From Thiothrix sp. UBA5583 (GTDB lineage Bacteria > Pseudomonadota > Gammaproteobacteria > Thiotrichales > Thiotrichaceae), in the NCBI GenBank assembly GCA_002425225.1, contig DILV01000009.1, positions 38,482 through 102,481 on the forward strand: a stretch of DNA of 64,000 bases. The letters run 5' to 3'. Positions 49,918-57,772 of the stretch are shown here, in pieces. The translations under genes were made by a program, and so were the position numbers. A model generated the notes under the pieces. That model searched no databases. It was not told the origin of the DNA and saw nothing but the letters and a program-made list of their open reading frames with translations. How positions within the stretch are numbered: the stretch's first letter is position 1; each line of letters begins with the position of its first letter.

Positions 49918-49944
49918 ATTTTATAGCAGAAAAAACCCCGTCAA
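49918..49944 (-). promoter_or_regulatory. Possible promoter of the TPR-regulator gene
   Basis: On the minus strand TTGACG (49944-49939) and TAAAAT (49923-49918) are 15 bases apart, slightly short. This is the best candidate in the 49765-50077 gap, which otherwise holds poly-A/T tracts and no gene. Confidence 0.35.
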
Positions 49945-50077
49945 GTAAACTGAATATTGATGCCGCAAGCCCTTGAATAACAATAAAATATGACGTTAGT
50001 CAACAATGATTCGGTAACATTTCCATTGTTACTATGAATTTACGAAATATTTATTTTACATCTCTGTGTGATCTGTA

Positions 50078-51298
50078 TTAGGCAGCGTTGGAGTTGATGG
50101 CAGCGGGCAGGCTGAGTTTGATGGCAGCTTGTCCACATTTTTCACGAGCTACCTGATTACGACCGTTACGTTTGGCACGGTACAGGGCGCGATCGGCAGC
50201 GCTCAACAGCATGGCAGGGTAAACCAGTTCGGCATCCGGGGAGGTTTGCTGCTGGTCACGCGGGGAGCTGGGAGTGCAGCAGGAAACACCAATACTGACC
50301 GTGACAATGCGTGGAATCGCCCCATCAGAATGAGGGATGCGTTGCTCTTCCACATTTTTGCGCAGGCGTTCTGCCAGAATTGTTGCATCATCCAGCGAGG
50401 TATCAGGCAGCAGGATGACAAATTCCTCACCGCCATGTCTGGCAACCACATCCGAAGCGCGGCGGGCGACAGCCTTGATGGATTGGGCAATGATTTGCAG
50501 GCACTGGTCGCCTGCGTGATGCCCGTGCCGGTCGTTGTAGCGTTTGAAATGGTCTACATCAATCATCAGCAAAGCGATGTTTTTATTTTCACGTGCAGCC
50601 CGCCGCCATTCAGTCTTGAAAATTGCATCGAAATAGCGGCGATTGGCAATCTGTGTGACAGGGTCGGTATTGGCCTGTTCCTGCATTTGCAGTTGTGTTG
50701 CCTGCAATTCCTGCAAGACGTGGGTGATGGAGCGCGAAGCCATGACCAGCAAGGTTGCCAATACCAGCACGGCGGCTGCCAACGATTGGTGGGTAGCATC
50801 GCCTAGCAACAGCAGATTGAGGGTGGTGGGCAACAGGATGATGCCAATTTGCAGGTACAGGGCGAAACGCGACACTGCCAGCACTGGCATGGTGGCAATA
50901 ACGGCTCCAGCCAGCAACAGTACATGCATGGCTTGCACCAGCTCCTGCTGCGAGAACAGGATAAAACCGGAAACACCCCACAAGGCGCTGATCAGCGTGG
51001 AGTACACCAGAAAGCGTTGCCCGAAATCGCCCAGCTCATCGTCCGAATAATGGCGGGCTGACAAAAAACGTTGCCCGAATGCCCAGCGCACCATGCCGAT
51101 GGCAACGACAGCAGTGTACCAGATCAGCAATAGCAGCATGTCCGGCTCGCCTTCCACCCAGCGCAACAGCACAAACAGGCTGGCAGCAAACAGATTGCCC
51201 CACAACCAGATGGAGCCATGACGGAAAAGATAGGCAATCTGTCCGTGTGTGACGGCGACAGGAAGTTTGCTGGATGCATCGGTTTTGTTCTTATTCAT
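50078..51298 (-). CDS. Membrane diguanylate cyclase (GGDEF)
   Basis: 406 residues from the ATG at 51298 (MNKNKTDA). About six membrane helices fill residues 25-205, followed by the GGDEF domain. The active-site loop is R-H-G-G-E-E-F, and an inhibitory I-site R-A-S-D lies five residues before it, so the enzyme should make c-di-GMP and be product-inhibited. The metal-binding D-V-D-H-F-K-R-Y-N-D segment is present. It stands alone; a role in switching on polysaccharide or attachment is plausible. Confidence 0.9.
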   Translation of the reverse strand: MNKNKTDASSKLPVAVTHGQIAYLFRHGSIWLWGNLFAASLFVLLRWVEGEPDMLLLLIWYTAVVAIGMVRWAFGQRFLSARHYSDDELGDFGQRFLVYSTLISALWGVSGFILFSQQELVQAMHVLLLAGAVIATMPVLAVSRFALYLQIGIILLPTTLNLLLLGDATHQSLAAAVLVLATLLVMASRSITHVLQELQATQLQMQEQANTDPVTQIANRRYFDAIFKTEWRRAARENKNIALLMIDVDHFKRYNDRHGHHAGDQCLQIIAQSIKAVARRASDVVARHGGEEFVILLPDTSLDDATILAERLRKNVEEQRIPHSDGAIPRIVTVSIGVSCCTPSSPRDQQQTSPDAELVYPAMLLSAADRALYRAKRNGRNQVAREKCGQAAIKLSLPAAINSNAA

Positions 51299-51495
51299 TC
51301 TGAGCTCTGTTGTTAGCCGGTATTTGCGCCTTGGCAGGCCACCCCGTTGGCGGCCAAGACTGACTATAGTGCAAGTTGGTTTGGCATACGCATTTTTATT
51401 AAATTCTGCGTGCAATCATAGGGGTAAATTATTGGGAATGACAAGCTGAAAAATACAGCTTGTCTTGTCGGGCAGGTGCGTAACCGTGCCGAAAT

Positions 51496-52224
51496 TCAAG
51501 GTCGGGGGGCTTGCCGGGTGGTTTTGGTGTCTGCCGGGGCATTGAAATAACGGTAATGTCCAATAATTGGCCAGAAAAACAGGGCGTCTTCGATATTGGT
51601 TCCGTAGGCAACGTTATGCCCCATTAACGGGCGTCCGTCCGGGGTTTTGTAATGGCTGACAATGCCAATATGGCCTTGCCCATTGCCCAAATCCCACGCT
51701 ACTACATCCCCCGGCAGGTAATCTTCCGCATTGTAGGTGACAGGTAGCGATTTGCCTTGCCGCTCGAAAAACGTCATCAGGTTATAAACACGGCGGTGGT
51801 CGATGTTGGTATCCGGGGCTTTCATTCCCCATCTTTTCGGGTACTGCCTGAAATTTTTTCGCATGTCGTCATGCAGTGCCTGTTGCAGGTCAACACCTTG
51901 GGCGCGGAATGCCCGTACCACCACATCCGCACAGACTCCGGTGCTTTCCGGGACATCGCCACCCGGATATTTGAGGCGCACGTAGGAAGGGTCATAGCTG
52001 CGGGTTACTTCCGTTTGGCGGTAAACCGACTCCAGCAGCTTTTCAACATGCCGGGGAATGACCGGCTTGAGGACAGGTGGTGGAGGTGTCACTTGCGGCG
52101 TTGGGGGAATCAGGATGCTGCCTGGGGGAGGCGGCAGGATGAAATGCCGGTACGCCCAGATTCCCGCCACCAGCACGGCAATGACAAGCAACAGCAGCAG
52201 GATGAGGCGGCGTAACAGGCGCAT
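51496..52224 (-). CDS. DUF1287-family exported protein
   Basis: 242 residues with one N-terminal membrane helix (about 8-27) and a Pro-rich linker. The DUF1287 domain has T-G-V-C-A-D-V-V-V-R-A-F near residue 95, D-H-R-R-V-Y-N-L, P-G-D-V-V-A-W-D-L, and G-H-I-G-I-V-S. The Cys and His are placed like those of NlpC/P60-type amidases, so a cell-wall or amide-bond role is possible; the family is uncharacterised. It starts two bases before the Rieske-protein stop, so the two may be co-transcribed. Confidence 0.8.
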   Translation of the reverse strand: MRLLRRLILLLLLVIAVLVAGIWAYRHFILPPPPGSILIPPTPQVTPPPPVLKPVIPRHVEKLLESVYRQTEVTRSYDPSYVRLKYPGGDVPESTGVCADVVVRAFRAQGVDLQQALHDDMRKNFRQYPKRWGMKAPDTNIDHRRVYNLMTFFERQGKSLPVTYNAEDYLPGDVVAWDLGNGQGHIGIVSHYKTPDGRPLMGHNVAYGTNIEDALFFWPIIGHYRYFNAPADTKTTRQAPRP

Positions 52225-52226
52225 GG

Positions 52227-52541
52227 TTAGAGTGTGATCAGGATGCGCCCGTCAAACAGGCTGACAGGATAGGTTTGCAACGGAACATCGGCAGGCTCTG
52301 CCACAGGTTCGCCAGTTTTGACGTTGAATTCGCCACCATGCAGTGAGCAATGTACCCTGTCACCTTTCAGGCAGCCAAGGTACAGCGACGAATCACCGTG
52401 GGTGCAACGGTCATCAACGGCGTAAAATTCCCCGTTTACATTGCAGACCAGAATGCGTTTGCCATTGCCAGCCTCGACCCGTTTGGTTTTGCCGGGTTTG
52501 ATTTCGTTTATACTGCCTGCATCAAGTCGGGAGTTGTTCAT
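52227..52541 (-). CDS. Rieske [2Fe-2S] ferredoxin (NirD/BphF-like)
   Basis: 104 residues from the ATG at 52541. The Rieske ligands are intact: R-C-T-H-G, 16 residues on, then C-S-L-H-G-G-E-F, and P-L-Q-T-Y-P-V closes the fold. Such free Rieske proteins carry electrons to oxygenases or reductases. Its start codon overlaps the divergent start of the SDR gene; both read the same CATG. No good ribosome-binding site is seen. Confidence 0.88.
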   Translation of the reverse strand: MNNSRLDAGSINEIKPGKTKRVEAGNGKRILVCNVNGEFYAVDDRCTHGDSSLYLGCLKGDRVHCSLHGGEFNVKTGEPVAEPADVPLQTYPVSLFDGRILITL

Positions 52542-53415
52542 GGATATTGTCAACCGCAATGTGTGGATTATGGGGTGTGGCGACATTGGTCGCCGGGTGG
52601 CACGGTTATACCAAAACGAGGGAACCAAGGCCATAGGCTGGGTACGCAGTGAGGAATCGCTCCAGTTGGGGTTGGCGCAAGGGTTTGCCATGCGCAAGGG
52701 CGATGTGGATCGTGGCAGTTTTTTCCCGATTTTTGCGCTGGATGAGGCACTGGTGTACTGGTTCATGCCGCCTCAGCCGAGCGGGGAGCTGGATGAACGC
52801 ATTCGCCGTTTCCTCAAGGGGGTGGATGCGGCTCCCCATCGGGTAGTGCTGATCAGTACTACGGGGGTGTACGGTGATTGCGGTGGGCGCTGGATAGATG
52901 AAACCGAGCCGCTGAAACCGTTGGCAGCCCGTGCCAAACGCCGTGCGGATGCTGAAGCCGCCGTGCAGGAATGGGTGGCACGTTTTGGTGGGGAAAGCGT
53001 GATCCTGCGTGTTCCCGGCATTTATTCCCAGGATCGTTTACCGCTGGAGCGCCTGCAACGGGGTGAGCCGGTCGTGTGTGAGGCAGAAGCACCGTGGACT
53101 AACCGCATTCATGCCGACGATCTGGCGATGGTGTGCAAGCGGGCGATGGAAGTTGCTCCATCCGGCTCCATTTACAATGCTACCGATGGCAACCCGTCCA
53201 GCATGACCGCTTATTTCAATCAGGTAGCGGATTTTGCTGGTTTGCCACGTCCGCCCCAGATCAGCATGGCTGAAGCACAAGGAGCCATGAGTGCTGGTAT
53301 GTTGTCGTATTTGCAGGAATCCCGGCGTATCAGCAATGACAAACTGTTACGCGAATTGAAGATGGAATTGCGTTACCCGAGTCTGGCAGCAGGGTTGGCT
53401 GTTGCTCAGGGCTGA
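52540..53415 (+). CDS. SDR-family NAD(P)-dependent epimerase/dehydratase (YeeZ-like)
   Basis: 291 residues from the ATG at 52540, with GGGAG six bases upstream. The N-terminal Rossmann motif is V-W-I-M-G-C-G-D-I-G-R-R-V, more like the YeeZ/6-phosphogluconate-type than classical epimerases; then V-L-I-S-T-T-G-V-Y-G-D, R-V-P-G-I-Y and N-R-I-H-A-D-D-L. Substrate unknown. The gene is divergent from the Rieske gene with no intergenic space. Confidence 0.8.
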   Translation: MDIVNRNVWIMGCGDIGRRVARLYQNEGTKAIGWVRSEESLQLGLAQGFAMRKGDVDRGSFFPIFALDEALVYWFMPPQPSGELDERIRRFLKGVDAAPHRVVLISTTGVYGDCGGRWIDETEPLKPLAARAKRRADAEAAVQEWVARFGGESVILRVPGIYSQDRLPLERLQRGEPVVCEAEAPWTNRIHADDLAMVCKRAMEVAPSGSIYNATDGNPSSMTAYFNQVADFAGLPRPPQISMAEAQGAMSAGMLSYLQESRRISNDKLLRELKMELRYPSLAAGLAVAQG

Positions 53416-53609
53416 TGTTCCCCGCTGTCAGCCAGAATCAGGTTGATCCCCAGTGTTAGCAGCACGAGGATGCCAAACATTTCGAGCACATCATCCATGG
53501 GGAGATGCAGGATGGTGACAGCGTAGAAAAAAATGACAAGCAGGTAGTGCTGGGCATCGCGCAGTGCCGTCAACGTTGAATCAATAATTTCAATAATGAA
53601 ATCAATCAT
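53406..53609 (-). CDS. Small membrane protein (67 aa)
   Basis: The ATG at 53609 follows AAGG. The product has a hydrophobic helix at about residues 22-35 and another at about 45-60, with an acidic loop (MDDVLEMF). It overlaps the SDR gene tail-to-tail by ten bases. It could be a phosphate-starvation-inducible PsiE-like or other small membrane protein; not resolved. Confidence 0.6.
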   Translation of the reverse strand: MIDFIIEIIDSTLTALRDAQHYLLVIFFYAVTILHLPMDDVLEMFGILVLLTLGINLILADSGEHQP

Positions 53610-53774
53610 CTGTTAGCCTTGCTCTTGGTGCTCGCTAATGGGGTATCAATCGGCTTGATCAAAAAATAGCCTAATTGATACAGGCTAGCGCGTGCAGGCT
53701 GAACGCAGGATTAGTGGCAATGAAAAGTCAGAAAACAGAAACGAAAAAAGCAAGAGAGCTACCCCGAAGGATAA

Positions 53775-53831
53775 CTCCCTTGCTAGGGAGCTTAAGGTGT
53801 AATCGAACAGGTAGCACCTAAGCGCTACCTG
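53775..53831 (-). terminator. Two hairpins downstream of the sulfur-globule gene
   Basis: CAGGTAGC (53808-53815) pairs with GCTACCTG (53824-53831), and CTCCCT (53775-53780) with AGGGAG (53785-53790). They lie 25-80 bases past the stop of the gene at 53856. No long T run follows, so they may stabilise the mRNA 3' end rather than terminate strongly. Confidence 0.5.
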
Positions 53832-53855
53832 CCGACGGTTTTCCCACCTTGGAAA

Positions 53856-54311
53856 TTATTGGGCAGTAGCTGGCGCTGGTGCAGCAGCAGGTGCTTGCTG
53901 AGGAGCAACCGGCATGGCTGGAGCCATCATTGGAGCGCCGTTTTTGGCAGTGTTGCTGTAGCCGTAAGCATTGCCGTTGCCATCGCCGTAGCCATAACCG
54001 TTGCCAGCAGCGTACCAGTCACCGTTGCCTTTACCGTTGGCAGCCATGTCGGTATCCATGTCGGTTTTGCCTTTGCCTTTGAAGTTGATGCTGAATTCAA
54101 CTTCGCCGTCAGCAGTGCCTTTGCCGCGACCCCAGCCATTTACGTCGCCGTTGCCTTTGCTGTAACCGTTACCGTTGGCAGCCGTTGTGCCAGTGCCGTT
54201 ACCGTAGCCGTTGCCAGCGCCAGAACCGTTGTCAAAGCCGTCGAAGAATTCAGCAGAAGCAGCGCCAGAGAAAGCGATCAGGGCAGCGAAAGCGATAGTT
54301 TGCAGTTTCAT
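53856..54311 (-). CDS. Probable sulfur-globule envelope protein (Sgp family)
   Basis: 151 residues. A clear signal peptide (M-K-L-Q-T-I-A-F-A-A-L, cleavage near A-S-A-E) is followed by F-F-D-G-F-D-N-G-S-G-A-G-N-G-Y-G-N-G, a Gly/Asn/Tyr-rich repetitive region with a central F-S-I-N-F-K-G-K-G-K, Y-G-Y-G-D-G-N-G-N-A-Y-G-Y, and a Pro/Ala-rich C-terminus. This composition and order match sulfur-globule proteins (SgpA/B type) that coat periplasmic sulfur deposits in sulfur oxidisers. No Cys is present, as in that family. It has its own strong promoter and ribosome-binding site (AGGAG), fitting an abundant structural protein. Low-complexity sequence limits certainty. Confidence 0.78.
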   Translation of the reverse strand: MKLQTIAFAALIAFSGAASAEFFDGFDNGSGAGNGYGNGTGTTAANGNGYSKGNGDVNGWGRGKGTADGEVEFSINFKGKGKTDMDTDMAANGKGNGDWYAAGNGYGYGDGNGNAYGYSNTAKNGAPMMAPAMPVAPQQAPAAAPAPATAQ

Positions 54312-54362
54312 GAATTTTGTCTCCTAGCGAAAATGTTTCAAGTGATGTTTGAGTATGAGATA

Positions 54363-54391
54363 ATTCTAATATTAGAGTTTTCTAATGTAAA
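54363..54391 (-). promoter_or_regulatory. Promoter of the sulfur-globule gene with palindromic site
   Basis: On the minus strand TTTACA (54391-54386), 17 bases, TAGAAT (54368-54363). A perfect 12-base palindrome TCTAATATTAGA (54365-54376) overlaps the -10 box and could bind a regulator. Confidence 0.65.
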
Positions 54392-54475
54392 GAACTTTTT
54401 TGGACTTTCCCGGTACTTTTTGCAAATCGTCTGACAAACGGGCGTAATGCTGCGAAAATGCTATGCTTTGTTGCC

Positions 54476-55099
54476 ATGAGTAACCTTATGCACGACACAT
54501 TGTCACGCTTGCGCAGCGAACTGATTGCTGCCGGGCAGTTTTTTCATGCACGCGGCTGGGTTCCTGCGACCAGTAGCAATTTTTCCGCCCGTCTGGGTGA
54601 TGCGGAGATCCTGATTACCAGTTCCGGGCAGCATAAGGGCAGGCTGGATGAGAACGGTTTCCTGCGGGCAGATTTGCAGGGCATTTCGCTGGAAGAGGGT
54701 AAGCGCCCGTCGGCGGAAACCGGGTTGCATACCTTGATGTACCAGCGTGATTCTGCGGTCGGTTGCGTGTTGCATACCCATTCGGTCAATGCCACGGTGT
54801 TGTCGATGCGGCTGGATGAAGTGGTATTTGCAGGGTATGAAGTACAGAAAGCGTTTCCGGGGATTGATACGCATGAAAGCCGTGTGGTGATTCCGGTTTT
54901 TCCCAACAGTCAGGATATTCCTGCGCTGGCGGAGGAGGTCGGCAGGTATCTGGATCAGTATCCGCGAACGGTGGGCTATCTGATCCGGGGACATGGTTTG
55001 TATACCTGGGGGGCGACAGTGACGGATACCCAACGCCATATCGAAGCGATGGAGTTTTTGTTTGAATGTGTTTACCGGCAGATGTTGCTGGACAGGTGA
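54476..55099 (+). CDS. mtnB: Methylthioribulose-1-phosphate dehydratase
   Basis: 207 residues from the ATG at 54476 (MSNLMHDT). Class II aldolase/adducin fold: S-S-N-F-S-A-R, then L-H-T-H-S-V-N-A-T with the zinc His pair, and R-G-H-G-L-Y-T-W-G with the third His. It removes water from methylthioribulose-1-phosphate in methionine salvage. A promoter TTGCAA (54420)-17-CGTAAT (54443) is possible. First of three salvage genes. Confidence 0.93.
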   Translation: MSNLMHDTLSRLRSELIAAGQFFHARGWVPATSSNFSARLGDAEILITSSGQHKGRLDENGFLRADLQGISLEEGKRPSAETGLHTLMYQRDSAVGCVLHTHSVNATVLSMRLDEVVFAGYEVQKAFPGIDTHESRVVIPVFPNSQDIPALAEEVGRYLDQYPRTVGYLIRGHGLYTWGATVTDTQRHIEAMEFLFECVYRQMLLDR

Positions 55100-55104
55100 G
55101 GACG

Positions 55105-55647
55105 ATGAGCGAATTGAAAATTTACGCGGATAGCGACCCGCAAGCAGCACAAACCTATAGCGATTACGCCACCATCAGTGAACTGTTGCAGGGTAAGGGG
55201 GTGCGTTTCGAGCGCTGGCAGGCGAATGCGCCACTGACGGATGCTTCCACACAAGATGAAATCATTGCGGCCTACCATGCAGATGTGGAGCGCTTGATGG
55301 CTGAATACGCTTTCCAAAGCGTGGATGTGATCAGCCTGACCCCGGAACACCCTGACAAGACAGCGCTGCGGCAGAAATTCCTCAATGAGCACACCCACTC
55401 GGAGTTTGAGGTACGTTTCTTTGTCGACGGGCAAGGTTTGTTTTTCCTGCATCTGGGTGATCAGGTGTATACGGTGTTGTGTGAAAAAGGCGACCTGATC
55501 AGCGTTCCGGCGGGGGCTACCCACTGGTTTGATATGGGGCCGAATCCGCGTTTCAAGTGCATCCGCCTGTTTACCAACCCGGAAGGCTGGGTGGCGAATT
55601 TTACCGGTAGTGATATTGCGGAACGTTTCCCGCGTCTGGAGAACTGA
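55105..55647 (+). CDS. mtnD: Acireductone dioxygenase
   Basis: 180 residues from the ATG at 55105. The cupin metal site E-H-T-H-S-E-F-E with H-x-H-x4-E is complete, and the later His lies in G-A-T-H-W-F. With iron it yields the methionine precursor 2-keto-4-methylthiobutyrate; with nickel it makes an off-pathway product. Five bases after mtnB. Confidence 0.94.
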   Translation: MSELKIYADSDPQAAQTYSDYATISELLQGKGVRFERWQANAPLTDASTQDEIIAAYHADVERLMAEYAFQSVDVISLTPEHPDKTALRQKFLNEHTHSEFEVRFFVDGQGLFFLHLGDQVYTVLCEKGDLISVPAGATHWFDMGPNPRFKCIRLFTNPEGWVANFTGSDIAERFPRLEN

Positions 55648-56336
55648 TGGGCATCAAGGCGATCTTGACGGATATTGAGGGTACGACTACCAGCCTGTCG
55701 TTCGTCAAGGATGTGCTGTTCCCTTATGCCGACCAGTACATGCACGAATTTGTGGTGGCACACCGTACTGATCCAGCAGTCGCTAAACTGGTGGATGATG
55801 TGCGTATGGAGGTGGGCAAGCCCAATCTGTCGCTGCTGGAGGCCATTGCCCAGTTGCGCGAGTGGATTGCCGAGGACAAAAAAATTACCCCGCTCAAGGC
55901 GATTCAGGGGCTGATGTGGGAGGAAGGCTACCGCAAAGGGGCTTTCACCGGGCATGTCTATGAGGATGCTGTACGCAACTTGCGTCTCTGGCATCAACAG
56001 GGCTTGTCGTTATTTGTCTATTCTTCCGGTTCGGTTCATGCGCAAAAGTTGTTGTTTGGCTATTCGGATGCGGGTGATATGACACCGTTGTTCAGCGGTT
56101 ATTTTGACACCCATATCGGGCACAAACGCGAGGCGCAAGCGTATCAGCGTATTGTTGTTGAGGTTGGCTTGCCTGCGGATAACATCCTGTTTTTGTCGGA
56201 CATCCGTGAAGAACTGGATGCCGCACGGCAGGCGGGGTTGAAAACCTGTTGCCTTGTCCGTGAAAACCAGCCAACCGACGGCTTGCAGCACCCTTGGGTG
56301 ACATCTTTTGACACAATCGACACAAGCCGGGTTTAG
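55647..56336 (+). CDS. mtnC: Enolase-phosphatase E1
   Basis: 229 residues of the HAD superfamily: L-T-D-I-E-G-T-T-T-S near the start, V-Y-S-S-G-S-V-H-A-Q-K near 125, and F-L-S-D-I-R-E-E-L-D-A near 180. It converts 2,3-diketo-5-methylthiopentyl-1-phosphate to acireductone. The ATG shares bases with the mtnD stop (TGATG). mtnA and mtnN or mtnP are not in the window. Confidence 0.94.
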   Translation: MGIKAILTDIEGTTTSLSFVKDVLFPYADQYMHEFVVAHRTDPAVAKLVDDVRMEVGKPNLSLLEAIAQLREWIAEDKKITPLKAIQGLMWEEGYRKGAFTGHVYEDAVRNLRLWHQQGLSLFVYSSGSVHAQKLLFGYSDAGDMTPLFSGYFDTHIGHKREAQAYQRIVVEVGLPADNILFLSDIREELDAARQAGLKTCCLVRENQPTDGLQHPWVTSFDTIDTSRV

Positions 56337-56351
56337 CGTGGCGCACGCATA

Positions 56352-56379
56352 TTGACTATAATTCACGACACAATAAATA
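56352..56379 (+). promoter_or_regulatory. Promoter of glmU-glmS
   Basis: TTGACT (56352-56357), 16 bases, TAAATA (56374-56379), about 20 bases before the glmU start. Confidence 0.5.
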
Positions 56380-56398
56380 GCAGTCTGGTTAATTATTC

Positions 56399-57772
56399 AT
56401 GAATATATTCCCTCTTATTCTCGCTGCGGGTCAAGGAACCCGGATGCGTTCCTCCCTGCCCAAAGTACTCCATCCCGTTGCAGGCAAGCCCATGTTACAA
56501 CACGTGGTTGATGCCTGTGCCAGCTTGCCGGGTGGTCAGGCTGGTATGGCGGTTGTGTATGGGCACGGTGGCGAACTGGTGCGTGAACGTATTTCCGGCA
56601 ACAACCTTCAGTGGGCTTTGCAGGCGGAGCAAAAGGGCACAGGTCATGCGGTAGCGCAGGCTATCCATTTGGCGGGTGACACAGATGTGGTGCTGATTGC
56701 TTACGGTGATGTTCCCCTGATCCTGCCTGTCACCCTGCAACGGCTGGCACAAGGCTTGCAGGATGCTTCCCTGTGTATCCTTACTACCCAACTGGCAAAC
56801 CCGACCGGCTACGGGCGCATCGTGCGCAATGCTGGCGGTCAGGTGCAGGCGATTGTGGAAGAAAAGGATGCCAATGATGCGCAGCGCAACATTACTGAAG
56901 TGAATACTGGCTTTATTGCAGCACGCGGTGCTGACCTGAAACGCTGGTTGCAACAGCTTACCCCGCAGAACGCGCAGGGCGAATACTACCTGACCGATTG
57001 CGTTGGGCTGGCGGTGGCGGAAGGTGGCAACATCAATACGGTATTATGTGCTGACCCGCTGGAAGTGGAAGGTGCTAACAACCGCGTGCAGCTTGCCCGT
57101 CTGGAACGTGCTTGCCAGCAACGTCAGGTGGAAACCCTGATGTTGGCGGGGGCAACGGTGGCAGACCCGGCTCGCCTTGACATTCGTGGTACGGTCGCAA
57201 CCGGGCAGGATGTCTTCATCGACGTGAACGTGGTACTGCAAGGCAAGGTGACGCTGGGTAACAACGTCATTATCGAAGCCAACTGCGTGATCCAGGATGC
57301 GGACATTGGCGATAACGTCCACATCAAGTCACATTCGGTGATTGAAGACGCAGTAATCGCAGCAGGTTGTGACATTGGCCCATTTGCCCGCTTACGCCCC
57401 GGTACGGTGCTGGCAGAAAACGCCCGCATCGGCAATTTCGTCGAAACCAAAAAAGCCCGCATCGGCAAAGGTAGCAAGGTCAATCACCTCAGCTACATTG
57501 GCGATACCGAGATGGGGGCAGGTGTCAATATCGGTGCAGGCACGATTACCTGCAACTATGATGGTGCAAACAAGCACAAGACTGTGATTGGCGACAAGGT
57601 ATTCGTCGGTTCCTGTACTCAACTGGTTGCACCTGTCAGTGTAGGTGATGGAGCTACCATCGGCGCCGGTTCCACCATCACCAAGGATGCGCCTGCCGGG
57701 GAGTTAACCCTGTCCCGCGCCAAGCAAATGACAATGAAAGGCTGGCAGCGTCCGGTCAAGGAGAAAAAATAA
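56399..57772 (+). CDS. glmU: Bifunctional UDP-GlcNAc pyrophosphorylase / GlcN-1-P acetyltransferase
   Basis: 457 residues. The uridyltransferase domain starts I-L-A-A-G-Q-G-T-R-M-R-S; the C-terminal left-handed beta helix shows the hexapeptide pattern (I-G-N-F-V-E-T-K, I-G-A-G-T-I-T-C-N-Y-D-G). It makes UDP-GlcNAc for wall, LPS and the WecA pathway. It overlaps glmS by one base (TAATG). Confidence 0.97.
   Translation: MNIFPLILAAGQGTRMRSSLPKVLHPVAGKPMLQHVVDACASLPGGQAGMAVVYGHGGELVRERISGNNLQWALQAEQKGTGHAVAQAIHLAGDTDVVLIAYGDVPLILPVTLQRLAQGLQDASLCILTTQLANPTGYGRIVRNAGGQVQAIVEEKDANDAQRNITEVNTGFIAARGADLKRWLQQLTPQNAQGEYYLTDCVGLAVAEGGNINTVLCADPLEVEGANNRVQLARLERACQQRQVETLMLAGATVADPARLDIRGTVATGQDVFIDVNVVLQGKVTLGNNVIIEANCVIQDADIGDNVHIKSHSVIEDAVIAAGCDIGPFARLRPGTVLAENARIGNFVETKKARIGKGSKVNHLSYIGDTEMGAGVNIGAGTITCNYDGANKHKTVIGDKVFVGSCTQLVAPVSVGDGATIGAGSTITKDAPAGELTLSRAKQMTMKGWQRPVKEKK

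Noticed and set aside
53775..53831. Riboswitch between the small membrane-protein gene and the sulfur-globule gene
   Set aside because: The hairpins lie downstream of the convergent stops, not in a leader, and match no riboswitch core that I know.
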